A stretch of 64,000 nt of DNA from Blastococcus sp. TML/M2B (GTDB lineage: Bacteria > Actinomycetota > Actinomycetes > Mycobacteriales > Geodermatophilaceae): positions 124,001 through 188,000 of the forward strand of contig NZ_JAENZZ010000001.1 of assembly GCF_016612865.1 (NCBI RefSeq), written 5' to 3'. Under the pieces are notes generated by a model. The model did no database searches. It worked only from the letters and a program-made list of their open reading frames with translations, and was not told the origin of the DNA. How positions within the stretch are numbered: position 1 is the stretch's first letter; every line of letters begins with the position of its first letter. The position numbers and the translations under genes are program-made. Shown piece by piece: positions 35,564 through 47,463 of this stretch.

Positions 35564-36696
35564 TCGGACATCCCTTTCGCCGGCATTTCCACCGGGAGGC
35601 TGGTGCTCGCGACGGTGATGTCGTCGAGGAGGTCGGCGAACTGCTGGGTCCAGCGGTTCATGGAGTGGACCCGCTGAACCCGCTCCCAGCCAGCTCTCCC
35701 CCATCGAGGCCGCTCGCTCAGTCCGTCATCGAGGCCTTCGATGATCGCTCGGCCGAGAGACACAGGATCCCCCGGCGATATGAGGCGCCCAGTCACGCCA
35801 TCGTCGATGAGCTCTGGCAGCCCTCCGACATTCGTGGACACGACGCCTCGTCCAGCAGCCATCGCTTCAAGAGCCGCGTACGGAAAGCACTCGATGTTGT
35901 ACGAAGCCAGCACGAGCAGATGAGCGTCTTGCATGAGGGAGTCGATATCGGACCTGACGCCGAGGAACTCGACGCGCTCGGCCAGTCCGAGCTCACGGAC
36001 CGTTCGCTGGAGGTTCTCTCGGCACGGTCCATCGCCGACCAGGCGGAGCCGCGTTTCAGGATGCTGAGCTAGCACCTGCCGCATGGCGCGAAGGACCAGT
36101 TCATGCCCCTTGTCCGCGCGCATCGCCGCCACCATGAGAACGGTCGGAGCTACGGCAGGGGGCAGCGAACGAGGTGTCGCGGGGGCCGGGACGGCATTAG
36201 GCACGACGCTTATCTTGGGCGCTGGCAACCGCAGGTCGTCCATCAGATAACGCACTTGGCTGTGGCAGACCGCCCCATAGCGGGTGACGGCCTGGCCGGT
36301 CAGTTGCTCGAAGATGCGCTCGCGCAATCCCCGATAGCCGATGTGGCCGTACGTGTGCTTCCACGCAAGATATGGAACGGCGTCCCCGCGGAGGGCCAGG
36401 CGAACCGCGAACTCCGTAAACACTCCGTGGCCGCTGATGGCATGCGACTGATTTCGCGTGAGCGTCTTGCGCACAAGCCTTGCTGCTTCGAGGATGCCTC
36501 TGCCACTGTCGGGGAGAGGGCGTACCTCGTGCGACACCCCGGCGCCTATCAACCGGTCGCGAAGGGGCCCGTCACCGAATGAGAGGACGTGCGGGTTCCA
36601 CCGTCGGCGGTCGAGATGGAGTGCCGCCAAGACAGCGTGGACCTCCGCTCCTCCTGCGTGCAGCGAGGGCGTCACGATGAGCACATTCCGGCTCAT
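35560..36696 (-). CDS. GT4-family glycosyltransferase
   Basis: A 378-residue GT-B enzyme beginning NVLIVTPSLHAGGAEVHA, the typical GGAE acceptor loop of GT4 proteins. The C-terminal half has VLMVAAMRADKGHELVLRA, LRLVGDGPCRENL and the EX7E region around NIECFPYAALEAMAAGRGVV. It probably adds a sugar to the lipid-linked repeat. It is the first gene of the coupled minus-strand operon running to 31753. The ATG at 36696 has only a weak GAAGA upstream. Confidence 0.83.
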   Translation of the reverse strand: MSRNVLIVTPSLHAGGAEVHAVLAALHLDRRRWNPHVLSFGDGPLRDRLIGAGVSHEVRPLPDSGRGILEAARLVRKTLTRNQSHAISGHGVFTEFAVRLALRGDAVPYLAWKHTYGHIGYRGLRERIFEQLTGQAVTRYGAVCHSQVRYLMDDLRLPAPKISVVPNAVPAPATPRSLPPAVAPTVLMVAAMRADKGHELVLRAMRQVLAQHPETRLRLVGDGPCRENLQRTVRELGLAERVEFLGVRSDIDSLMQDAHLLVLASYNIECFPYAALEAMAAGRGVVSTNVGGLPELIDDGVTGRLISPGDPVSLGRAIIEGLDDGLSERPRWGRAGWERVQRVHSMNRWTQQFADLLDDITVASTSLPVEMPAKGMSE

Positions 36697-37258
36697 TCTT
36701 CGTGATCCCGTGGCAGACGCCGCCTCTGTGCAACGGCGGTTGGCGCTCGCGTCAACGGTGCCGCCCGCCCCTCGAACGACGAAGCGCGTGAGTGATGCAG
36801 GCGGGCATCCGCCCTCCTTCCATGCGTTCACAATAATGGAGCCAAGCCCGCTGTGAGCCGGCCCAAGGCAGCATCCCTGTTGAGTCCCGTTGATGGAAGC
36901 TCGTGTTGTCATGTTGGACCAAATCTCCCCTGTCGGGGGCAAGCGCGGCCCTTGAGGTTGCGCCGACCTTGCGGTTCGAGCTCCCGGGAGTGGGTCCGAA
37001 CGTTCATCTGTGTGGCCTTGCTCACCATGTCAGGCTGGGTGCAAATATCTGAGTTGGTCTGGTGTGACGTGGGCCGCCGCTGGCCTGCGCACTGACGAGC
37101 GAGATGAGAGACCGACTCTCGCCCACCATGAGGTCCGGGCCGGAGTGCCCCAAAAGGGCGACTCTGTCGAACTTCGCGGCGCGCGTAGGTAAGGATCTGT
37201 AAGGCTCGATGGTCCACTCGTAGCGCGGTCGATCTCCCGGTTTGAATGAAGGAGCCCC
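36697..37258. other. divergent intergenic region, 562 bp
   Basis: This region separates two divergent exopolysaccharide operons and must hold promoters for both. It is AT-richer than most of the window (around 36830-37070) and I see no coding similarity or clear hairpin. It is the most likely control region of cluster I. Confidence 0.45.
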
Positions 37259-37324
37259 ATGGCTGTCGAAGCATCGCCGGATCGCGCGACGGTAGCGCTT
37301 ACCGGCAAGCTCCAAGCCTCATGA
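37259..37324 (+). CDS. possible 21-aa leader peptide coupled to a glycosyltransferase
   Basis: AAGGAG lies four bases before the ATG at 37259, the best ribosome binding site in this stretch. The 21-codon frame ends with a TGA overlapping the ATG at 37321 of the next gene (ATGA), and that gene has no good site of its own. It could be a leader that delivers ribosomes to the glycosyltransferase. It could also be the real N-terminus of that protein, separated by one more indel. Confidence 0.35.
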   Translation: MAVEASPDRATVALTGKLQAS

Positions 37325-38446
37325 TGGACCCACGCGCAGTTGCGCCCCAGCACGTCGTCGTGCTCACTGCGAAGAACATATTCACGGAGGGTGCCGGCGA
37401 TTCGGCGCTGTCCCGTCTCCTCGTGGAACAGCTCTGCCGCCGCGCTCGGGTGTCGCTCGTCTCGCTCGACAGTGCCGTCACGGAAGTGACTCGCCGGCAC
37501 CGACGGCTCCATCACGCAGACGCTCGTGCCGAAGCCGTCGGCAAGCGTGCTGGCCGTCGCGAGCCGAGCCGTGCGGTACCGACAGAGCCTTATCCACGCT
37601 CGGTTCCGGTCAAGAAGACTCCGTGCGGTCCTCGCAGACCTCAAGCCGGACCTCATCGTCGCCGAGCATGCCTACATGGCCGAAGAGCCGCTGTCCTTGG
37701 GGGGCTCATGGACCGTGGCGGTCAATAACCACGTATCCGAGTCGGTGGCGCTAGCCCGACGCGGTCTGGCGACGGTACTGCTGCGGATGCGGCTCCAGGA
37801 AGATGAGATCCGGGTGAACAGGCGGGCCGATCGCAGCCTCACGTTCGATCGTGAGCAGGCAGCGGCCCTGCGGGACGGCGGCGTGAGCGAAGTCTCTGTT
37901 CTCGATCTTGTCCTTCCTCCGATGAAGCAACCCCAAGCCCTGGGTGATCACGTCTTGTTCGTGGGGGATCAGCGATGGTTTCCCAACCGCCAGGCCGTCG
38001 AGAATCTCTTCGGGCTTGTGCGCCGGATGCAGGCTCGAGGCGTTCGCGTGCCGGTGGACGTCGTCGGTGCGCTGCCATCGACTCCCTACCGCGATGTTCC
38101 CTCGGGCGTGGTCATCCATGGCTACGTCGATGACATCGACGCGCTCTATCGGCAGGCTCGTTGCGTCGTAGCTCCCGTCGCCACCGGTGGCGGGGTGCGT
38201 GTCAAGATTCTCGATGCGGTGGCTAGAGGCGTGCCGGTCGTGACGTCCTTCGCCGGCGGGGGCGACATCCCGGAGTACTTGCCAATCCACCCGGTCGACA
38301 ATGATGACGAGTTCATCGCGAGCGTAATTTCGCTAGTCGAGGATCGCACCTTTGCGCAGAAGCAGGGGCACCAAGTGTGGGCCGCCGGTAGGGCCCGTTG
38401 GAATAATGCTGATGTGGCCAACCTGGTTCTCGGAGTGGACAGATGA
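37321..38446 (+). CDS. GT4-like glycosyltransferase, frameshifted near 37494
   Basis: The N-terminal part (HVVVLTAKNIFTEGAGDSAL) and the rest (SASVLAVASRAVRYRQSL, GDHVLFVGDQRWFPNRQAVE, VVIHGYVDDIDALYRQA, PVATGGGVRVKILDAVARG) are in different frames. The switch lies between about 37490 and 37510, and removing one base restores a 374-residue protein. The C-terminal half is a standard GT-B nucleotide-sugar domain like those in exopolysaccharide sugar transferases of the PslH/TIGR03087 type. Its stop overlaps the next glycosyltransferase start (ATGA). The frameshift is either a sequencing indel or real decay; the sequence otherwise looks under selection. Confidence 0.7.
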
Positions 38447-39526
38447 CCAGCGATGACAAGTGGCTCATCACCCATGATTTTGCTTATCAGTTCGGGGGGG
38501 CGGAGCGCTGCACGGCCGTCATGGCAGATGTCGTCCTGCCAGACGCAGAGTTGCTCTTTATGGGCGGCGATGAACCAACTATTACCAGGATGGGGCTCGA
38601 TCCTCAGCGGGTCCGAACCATTCTTCCGGGGGGCGCTCGATCTGGTCGATTGCACCGCGCGCTCAGCCCGGTCGGGGCTGCTCGGATCCTCTCGCTCCCC
38701 CCATACGAGGGCCATCTTCTTGCCTCCACGTACGCTTTCGCGCACTGGAGGCGAGCTGAGGGCAAGAAGATTATTTACTGCCACTCGCCGCTGCGTCAGA
38801 TTTACAGCGCTATCGACGACTCGCCCCTCCGCCTCGTGCCGGCCGGCCTCCGCTCCAGGGCGCTGTCCTCCATCTGGGCCCTGGATAGGAGGGCGTCAAC
38901 CGAGTCCGACGTCATTGTCGCCACGAGTTCGGTAGTATCCGACAGGATCGCCGAGTACTGGGGGAGGAGACCCGATATAGTCATTCCGCCCCCAGTGGAC
39001 CTTCGCGCACTTCTCCCCCGCAGCGTCGCCGAGTCGCGACTACCTGCTGTTCGTCGGTCGCATCGTCGAACCGTACAAGCGGTTGGGATTGCTCATCGAG
39101 GCGGTCCGATCCAGCGGCGAACGACTGCTCGTCGCGGGTGAGGGGCGCGACCGTGCTCGGTTGGAGGCGACCAGTCCCGAGAATGTAACGTTCGTCGGAG
39201 CTCTTGAAGGGGAGGCGTTGAGATCGCTGTATGCGAATGCCTTCGCAACGATCTTTCCGAGTGTGGATGACTTCGGAATGGTGCCCATCGAGAGCATGGC
39301 CTCGGGAACCCCCGTTGTTGCCTACGGCGCAGGTGGGGCGCTGGACACGGTGATTCCTGAAGTGAACGGACTGCTCTTCCACGATCCCTCCCCGGGCGCC
39401 ATCAACGATGTGGTCAGGGCGGCACGAGCGAGGTCGTGGGCAGCCGATGTGGTCCGTTCGTCTGTCGAGCGGTTCTCGCAAACGTCGTTTGCGAGTGCTT
39501 TGGCGAATGTGGTGGCATCGGGCTGA
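38443..39526 (+). CDS. GT4-family glycosyltransferase, frameshifted near 39004-39020
   Basis: The first frame carries the N-terminal acceptor half (WLITHDFAYQFGGAERCTA, with the GGAE loop) and continues to PPPVDL. The C-terminal half (RDYLLFVGRIVEPYKRLGLL, and GMVPIESMASGTPVVAYGAGG with the EX7E region) lies in another frame. One extra base between 39003 and 39020, where a run of five C occurs, explains the break. The repaired protein has 360 residues. It probably adds a sugar to the repeat unit. ATG 38443 overlaps the stop of the previous glycosyltransferase, also frameshifted. Confidence 0.72.
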
Positions 39527-39731
39527 CGAGCCAGATGTCCGTGGCGTCATCGACGGCCGCAGCCTCCTTGCCCGAGAAGCTGGGGTCACCACTAGCTGGA
39601 GTTGTCGAGCGCCGGCGGAAGAGCCCGGAAAGACGTCACTGAACGTCGTCATGCGCGCACGGTATTGTGTGTGACGCGACTGACTCCACCTTCGTATAGG
39701 CGGTGAACGGGGTCGGTCCGTAACCTCCTCC

Positions 39732-41345
39732 GTGCCGGCTGAACACCAACGTTCGCCGAGCCTCACTTCGCAGGATCAGCCTCGTGCCTCGGTCAGAGTG
39801 CAACGGGCTGCCATTCGCACGGGGGTGCGCTCGCACATGGTTGTCGCGCGGCAAAAAGCCGTTCGCAAGGTCGAGGCCGTCCGCGGTCGGGGGTGGGGCT
39901 TCGTTGCCCCGCGCTTGCGTGGCGAGGGGACATCCGCGCGGCGCGCCTGGCGCAGCGCGTATGTGCGCCGTCTCGTCGCCGTCGACGCACTCGTGGCCGC
40001 GGTTGCGGCCGGCATGGGCTATCTTGTGCGTTTCGGCTCGGCGGACGTGACGCCTTCGCACGTGCCCTTCGCCTTCGCCCTCCTCATGCCCGCGGTGTGG
40101 GTGGTGGCGATGCTTGTCGCGCGGGCGTACGAGCAGCGGTTCTTGTGGGTGGGACCGGAGGAGTTCCACCGGGTCACCGCCGCTGCGGTGTTGATGCTGG
40201 CCGCTGTCGGCACCGTCTCCTGGGCCTTCCAGCTCGACGTGGCCCGCGGGTTCGTCGTTCTGGCGCTCCCGCTGGCCACCGTGTTCACGTTGATCTCCCG
40301 CTACGCCCAGCGTCGAGCCCTGCACCGGGCGAGGCAGCACGGCACGAGGATGCAGACCACCATCCTCGTCGGTCACCGCGGGGGAGTTGCCGCCTTGGAC
40401 GAGCAGCTCGACCGCGAGGCCTTTCACGGCTACCGCGTCATCGGGTGCTGCCTGCCAGCCGGTCAGTCCGGTGCGGGCAAGGACGCGTTCAACGGCATCC
40501 CCGTGCTCGGCGATCTGACGCAGGTCGCCGCGGTCGTCAAAGCGTATGAGGTCGACACCGTCGCCGTCCTCCCATGCCCCGAGCTCGACGGGTCCGAGCT
40601 GCGGCGGCTCGGCTGGGAGCTCGAGGACACCGATGCGGAGCTGCTGCTCGCCCCGGCGGTCACCGAGCTCGTGGGCTCCCGGGTGCGGATCCGCCCGGTC
40701 TGCGGCCTGCCGCTGCTGCACATGGAGCGCCCCGAGCTGCGCGGGATCCGTCGCCTCACCAAGGAGGTGTTCGACCGCACCAGCGCCACGCTGGGGCTGC
40801 TCTTCCTCGCCCCGGTGCTCGTGGCCGTGGCCCTCGCTGTCGGCCTAGGCAGCCGCGGTCCGGTGTTCTTCCGGCAGGAGCGGGTGGGCCGCGACGGACG
40901 CACGTTCTCAATGCTGAAGTTCCGCAGCATGGTCGTCGACGCTGACCGGATGGTCGACGACCTGGCCGACAGTAGCGACGGGAACGGCATTCTGTTCAAG
41001 AAGAAGGTCGATCCCCGCGTCACCCGGGTGGGCCGTATGCTGCGGCGCTACTCCATCGACGAGCTGCCGCAGTTGATCAACGTGGTCAAGGGCGACATGA
41101 GCCTCGTGGGCCCGCGTCCGCCGCTGCAGCGCGAGGTCGACAAGTACGGCTACGACATGCACCGCCGTTTCCTGGTCAAGCCCGGCCTGACCGGCCTGTG
41201 GCAGGTCAGCGGCCGCTCGGACCTCTCCTGGGACGAGTCCGTGCGCATCGACGTCCGGTACGTCGAGAACTGGTCGCTGGCGTTCGACTTCATGATCCTC
41301 TGGAAGACCGCCGGAGCCGTGCTCCGCGGATCAGGCGCGTACTGA
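39732..41345 (+). CDS. undecaprenyl-phosphate sugar phosphotransferase (polyprenyl glycosylphosphotransferase)
   Basis: A protein of up to 537 residues with about four or five N-terminal membrane helices, a Rossmann-like middle domain ([18 protein letters not shown]) and the C-terminal catalytic domain of initiating transferases: a membrane-embedding helix, [47 protein letters not shown] and [16 protein letters not shown]. It transfers sugar-1-phosphate to undecaprenyl phosphate, the first step of repeat-unit synthesis for cluster I. The start is uncertain (GTG 39732, or ATG 39837). A second, shorter enzyme of this type is at 60907. Confidence 0.88.
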   Translation: MPAEHQRSPSLTSQDQPRASVRVQRAAIRTGVRSHMVVARQKAVRKVEAVRGRGWGFVAPRLRGEGTSARRAWRSAYVRRLVAVDALVAAVAAGMGYLVRFGSADVTPSHVPFAFALLMPAVWVVAMLVARAYEQRFLWVGPEEFHRVTAAAVLMLAAVGTVSWAFQLDVARGFVVLALPLATVFTLISRYAQRRALHRARQHGTRMQTTILVGHRGGVAALDEQLDREAFHGYRVIGCCLPAGQSGAGKDAFNGIPVLGDLTQVAAVVKAYEVDTVAVLPCPELDGSELRRLGWELEDTDAELLLAPAVTELVGSRVRIRPVCGLPLLHMERPELRGIRRLTKEVFDRTSATLGLLFLAPVLVAVALAVGLGSRGPVFFRQERVGRDGRTFSMLKFRSMVVDADRMVDDLADSSDGNGILFKKKVDPRVTRVGRMLRRYSIDELPQLINVVKGDMSLVGPRPPLQREVDKYGYDMHRRFLVKPGLTGLWQVSGRSDLSWDESVRIDVRYVENWSLAFDFMILWKTAGAVLRGSGAY

Positions 41346-41572
41346 GCCAGGGCGGCGAGCGGGGAGCCGCTGCAGGCTGGTCAGGGCCACGGCGCCGAGC
41401 AGCAGGCCGTGATCGCTCACCCAAATGCTGAGAGCCAGCCACGTCGTCTCCGCCAGGAACATCACGGGGTCAGCCTGAGAGGGATCGGTCCCACTCAGGG
41501 CAGGCTCGCCGCGCCACGGGTCAAGATCGTGACGGCCGTGATCAGTGGTGCGGAAGTGCCCTGGCCCGCAGG

Positions 41573-42724
41573 TCAGCGGGGGACATCGGGCAGTGCCTGG
41601 GTGGCGAACTCGCCGGCGTTGGGAGCCAGGGAGTCGTTACGGAGGTACGACCACATGCGCTCACCAGTGGTCGCGTCCAGGTAGACGACGCTCGCCGGTC
41701 CTTCCATGCCGGTGCCCAGCACCGGTGCGGTGAAGAACTCGACGTCCGCTGGGCGGACGTTGCGCATCGAATAGGCCAGGCCGAACAGGTCCCGGTTCCC
41801 GAGGGTGTCGTCGACGGCGACGGCCCTGGTGACGGCCAGCAGGGCGTCGTCCAGCCGGCCCGGGTCGGTGAAGGTGTTCGTGCTGAACAGCTTCGTGAAC
41901 AGCGAGCGCAGGTACTCCTGCTGGCGGCGCACCCGGTCGAAGTCGCCACCGGGCAGGCCGTAGCGTTGACCGAGGTACCAGCGAGCTTCGTCGCCGCTCA
42001 GCGTGTTGACACCGGCGGGGAACGTGTACGGGCCGTTGCTCGTCGTCTCGGCTACCAGGACCTCCACCCCGCCCAGGTCGTCGGTCACCTGGATGAGCCC
42101 GTCGAAATCGATGGCCAGGTAATGGTCGATGCGGATCTGGGTGAGCTGCTCGACCGTCTGGATCAGCAGCGACGGTCCACCGAACGCGTAGGCGGCGTTG
42201 ATCTTGTTCATGCCGCGGCCGGGGATGTCGACCCACGAGTCGCGCGGGATCGAGATGAGCTGGGCGTGCTCGCGGTCCCCGCTGAACCGGGCGATCATGA
42301 TCGCGTCGGAGCGCCCTGACGGGTCCTCGCCCTCCTCGGCCGCAACCCTGGTGTCGGAGCCGACCAGCAAGAAGGTCACCGGGCTGTGCGACGCGGCCTG
42401 AGCCGGCGTCGCCCGGGCAGGCCGCGACTGCTGGTCCATGCGCGTGAAGACGTCGGCAACGCGGTCGATGTTGCCGGCGTAGCGCTCGGTCAGGTACCAG
42501 GCGCCGCCTCCGACGAGGAGGCCCAAGACCAGGGCGCTGGCGCCGAGGCCGATCAGCGCACGACGGACCACGCGCCGACGTCGACTGCCGCGAAGGACCT
42601 TGGCAGTGCCGTCCGTGAGTGGCTCTGCGGCCTCTCCGGGCGATGGTGTGGCGGCGACGTCGGGACCGACAGCAGGGACGGCGACGCCACCCGTGCCGGA
42701 TGCATCGTGCTCGTCGGCGCTCAT
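41573..42724 (-). CDS. LytR-CpsA-Psr (LCP) family protein
   Basis: A 383-residue protein with a cytoplasmic N-terminus (~55 residues), one membrane helix (~57-78) and an LCP domain outside: FLLVGSDTR, RSDAIMIARF, LISIPRDSWVDIPG, KINAAYAFGG and YLAIDFDGLI, with the Arg and Asp residues that bind pyrophosphate lipid. LCP proteins attach undecaprenyl-linked polymers such as capsule or wall glycan to peptidoglycan. Its place between the initiating transferase and UDP-glucose dehydrogenase suggests it anchors the cluster I polysaccharide. The 227-bp gap on its 3' side holds only a doubtful 43-codon minus-strand frame (41331-41462). Confidence 0.88.
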   Translation of the reverse strand: MSADEHDASGTGGVAVPAVGPDVAATPSPGEAAEPLTDGTAKVLRGSRRRRVVRRALIGLGASALVLGLLVGGGAWYLTERYAGNIDRVADVFTRMDQQSRPARATPAQAASHSPVTFLLVGSDTRVAAEEGEDPSGRSDAIMIARFSGDREHAQLISIPRDSWVDIPGRGMNKINAAYAFGGPSLLIQTVEQLTQIRIDHYLAIDFDGLIQVTDDLGGVEVLVAETTSNGPYTFPAGVNTLSGDEARWYLGQRYGLPGGDFDRVRRQQEYLRSLFTKLFSTNTFTDPGRLDDALLAVTRAVAVDDTLGNRDLFGLAYSMRNVRPADVEFFTAPVLGTGMEGPASVVYLDATTGERMWSYLRNDSLAPNAGEFATQALPDVPR

Positions 42725-42935
42725 TGCGACCCCCGTCTGCGGACAACCGAAATCGAGCGTACGGCCGCAAAAGACCTGGTGAAGGCGACCTCACTCTGCG
42801 GAGGGGGGCCCTCGCGCACGGTCGGGGGCGGCTCGGTCCGAGGGGGGATGGGCTCCTTCGAAAGGCGCACGCTGCAGGCGCGTGATCCACTCCTGAGGTT
42901 GGTCATTCGGGACCGATCTGCGCCGGAGGGTGGGC

Positions 42936-44250
42936 ATGCGCGTCTCCGTCATCGGCTGCGGCTACCTCGGCGCGGTCCATGCGGCCTCGCTGGTCGAGCT
43001 GAGGCCACGAGGTCGTCGGGATCGACGTGGACGAGCGGAAGGTCCGGTCGCTCTCACAGGCGAAGGCGACCTTCTACGAGCCAGGGTTCGATGAGTTGCT
43101 CCGCTCGTCGCTTGCCACCGGGCGGCTCCGCTTCAGCACCTCGATGGCCGACGCAGCAGGTTCCGAGGTCCACTTCATCTGCGTCGGGACCCCGCAGAAG
43201 CACGGCGAGTACGCCGCGGACCTGCGCTTCGTCCAGGCCGCGGCCGAGTCGCTGCTGCGAGTGCTCGAGCCCGGCGATGTCGTCGTCGGCAAATCCACCG
43301 TGCCGGTGGGCACCGCAGCGGGGCTGGCGACCATGTTCGGGGAGAAGGTCCCCGGGTCTTCGGTCGCCTGGAACCCGGAGTTCCTCCGGGAAGGGTTCGC
43401 CGTGCGCGACACCCTCTACCCGGACCGGCTCGTCTACGGGGTCTCCGAGGGCGATGAGCGGGTGGTCGGCATCCTCGACGAGGTTTACGCCCGCATCGTG
43501 GCGCGAGGAACGCCGAAGGTGGTCACCGATCACGCGACGGCCGAGATGGTCAAGACGGCGGCGAACTCCTTCCTGGCCACCAAGATCTCGTTCATCAACG
43601 CCATGGCCGAGCTGTGCGAGGCGACCGGGGCCGACGTGAAGCAGCTGGCCGACGCGATCGGCTACGACGACCGGATCGGCCGCAAGTTCTTGAACGCCGG
43701 CCTCGGCTTCGGTGGCGGCTGCCTCCCCAAGGACATCCGCGCCTTCATGGCCCGGGCGGGGGAGCTGGGTGCCGACCAGGCGCTGACCTTCCTGCGCGAG
43801 GTCGACAACATCAACATGCGGCGGCGCATCCGGATGGTGGAGCTCGCCCGCGAGGTGTGCGACGGCTCGCTGCTCGGCAAGCGCATCGCCGTCCTTGGGG
43901 CCGCCTTCAAGCCCGACAGCGACGACATCCGCGACTCCCCTGCGCTCAACGTCGCAGCTCAGCTGCAGCTCCAGGGTGCCGTTGTCCGCGTAACCGACCC
44001 AGCGGCCGTAGAAAACGGGCGGCGGTTGTTCCCGCAACTGGACTACGCCGACACCCCGGAGGAGGCGGCCGACCGCGCGGACGCTGTGCTCGTGCTCACG
44101 GAGTGGAAGCAGTACCGGCAGCTCGACCCGGTTGATTTCGGAAGGGTCGTTGCTCAGCGTCGGGTGCTCGACGGGCGTAACGCCCTCGACCGCGATGCGT
44201 GGACCGCTGCGGGTTGGAGCTACCGGGCGCTGGGGCGCCGGGCAGGTTAG
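42936..44250 (+). CDS. UDP-glucose 6-dehydrogenase, frameshifted at 43002
   Basis: ATG 42936 (GGAGG upstream) opens MRVSVIGCGYLGAVHAASLVEL. An extra A at 43002 then shifts the frame, and the protein continues as GHEVVGIDVDERKVRSL. Without that base it is 437 residues. The NAD motif is GCGYLG, the active-site block is GFGGGCLPKDIRAF with the catalytic Cys, and the late AAFKPDSDDIRDSPAL segment is conserved. It makes UDP-glucuronate for the polysaccharide. Neighbours are the divergent LCP gene and a downstream membrane protein. It ends in TAG. Confidence 0.82.
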
Positions 44251-44329
44251 ACGGGCCTGATGGCCTGATCGACGGGCCGAGCCGGACGCTGCGTTCAGGT
44301 TCCTCCCCCGGAGTGCCGATAGACCAAGC

Positions 44330-45220
44330 GTGTGGTGGGTCTGGGTTCTGGCAGCAGTGGCCGTGTGGACGGCGTTGGCCGTCGTCGGCGGCGTCGTCCT
44401 GGGCCGCGGCATGCGCATGGCCGACGAGCGGGAGCTGAAGCCCTCCTCCTGGCTGGTGCCCGCTGACCGGCCGGAGGTCGCGCCCGCGTCGCAGCCCTCC
44501 GGTGCCGGTGCCCGCCGCCGCGCCGTTCCGCTACCGCCGGTCGGGATCGCCCTGGCCGCGGTGGCCGTGACGCTCGAGACCGTCGGCTTCGTCGTCCGCC
44601 TCCGGGGCGACAGCGGGCCGGTCGCCCGCGCTCTCTCCATGGACGCGGCCTACTCGGCGCCGCGCACCTTCGTCGCCGTCCTCTTCGCCGTCGCGGCGAT
44701 CGCTGCCGTGGCCGGCGCCTCGCGCCTGCCCGGCCGCCGGGCCTGGTGGCTCGGCGTCGGGCTCGTCTCGGGCCTGATCGCGGCCGTCAAGTTCGGCAGC
44801 ACCGTCCACGTGAACGCCATGGAGGCGCTCACCGATGCGTTCGGCAGCGCCGGCGCGCTCGTCGTCAGCGTCGCGGCCGCCACCGTGGTCATCGGCGCGC
44901 TCTGGTTCCTGAGCCGCACCGAGCGCCGCGACCGGCGCCGGGTCCTCGGCGTGCTCGCCCTGTACGCCGGGGCATCGGTCGGCCTCTCCGCCGTTTCCGG
45001 CGTCGCGGCCAGCAGCTTCGGCGCGAACGTCGCCGCGGCCGCCACCTACCTCGAGGAGTCCGGCGAGGCCCTGGCCGGCGTCGCCTTCCTCGTCGCCGTG
45101 CTCATCGGTGTCGCGCCGCGCCTCGTGCTGCCCGCCGAATGGGCGGTGCGCCGCGCTGCCGACGCCCAGACGCTCGACGCCCCGGTCTCCGAGGCCCGTC
45201 AGCAGCGCGCGTCGGGCTGA
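44330..45220 (+). CDS. polytopic membrane protein of unknown function
   Basis: A 296-residue protein with about seven hydrophobic helices and the codon bias of the flanking genes. No domain recognised. Its N-terminus, a Trp-rich helix followed by VVLGRGMRMADERE, is strikingly like the 55-residue protein encoded at 47201-47368 (VLLGRGMRLADQRE), so both share a membrane-insertion or signalling module. It lies 79 bases after UDP-glucose dehydrogenase and before the rhamnose genes. The start is GTG 44330. Confidence 0.6.
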   Translation: MWWVWVLAAVAVWTALAVVGGVVLGRGMRMADERELKPSSWLVPADRPEVAPASQPSGAGARRRAVPLPPVGIALAAVAVTLETVGFVVRLRGDSGPVARALSMDAAYSAPRTFVAVLFAVAAIAAVAGASRLPGRRAWWLGVGLVSGLIAAVKFGSTVHVNAMEALTDAFGSAGALVVSVAAATVVIGALWFLSRTERRDRRRVLGVLALYAGASVGLSAVSGVAASSFGANVAAAATYLEESGEALAGVAFLVAVLIGVAPRLVLPAEWAVRRAADAQTLDAPVSEARQQRASG

Positions 45221-45310
45221 GTCACCCGTTCAGGGGAGGTCCGGGTAACGGCCCGTGTGGGGGCGCAAACGCGGGACATGCCCACGGGGCTGCGGCTAGC
45301 GTTGCTTTAG

Positions 45311-47199
<1,889 letters not shown>

Positions 47200-47200
47200 G

Positions 47201-47368
47201 TCAGGCGGTGGGCGCGGAGGCCTGCTCGCGCAGGTAGCGCTCGACGCCGTCGACGCGGAAAGGGTCCTGCTCGCGCTGGTCGGCCAGGCGCATGCCCCGG
47301 CCCAACAGCACTCCGACCGGCAGAGCGGCTCCCACCCAGACGAGGGCTGCGATCAGTGCGACGGTCAT
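47201..47368 (-). CDS. small single-pass membrane protein, 55 aa
   Basis: ATG 47368 opens a 55-residue frame with one membrane helix (residues ~3-22, MTVALIAALVWVGAALPVGV) and the motif LLGRGMRLADQRE, nearly identical to the N-terminus of the membrane protein at 44330. A soluble tail follows. Composition matches real genes here. It converges on rfbD with one base between stops. No known family recognised. Confidence 0.6.
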   Translation of the reverse strand: MTVALIAALVWVGAALPVGVLLGRGMRLADQREQDPFRVDGVERYLREQASAPTA

Positions 47369-47463
47369 AGATGATTTCTACGGCGGGCGTCGTGATTCTC
47401 CGTGATCCCACGCAGGCAGAAAGTGACGAACTGGTCCGCCTGAGCTGGTGGTGGCCCGTGCGC

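Noticed and set aside
37490..39020. Programmed frameshifting in the two glycosyltransferase genes
   Set aside because: No slippery heptamer or downstream pseudoknot is evident, and similar single-base breaks occur in unrelated genes of the window, so indel error is simpler.
41331..41462. 43-codon minus-strand frame overlapping the 3' end of the initiating transferase
   Set aside because: It has a hydrophobic stretch but no ribosome binding site and overlaps a well supported gene; not supported as a gene.
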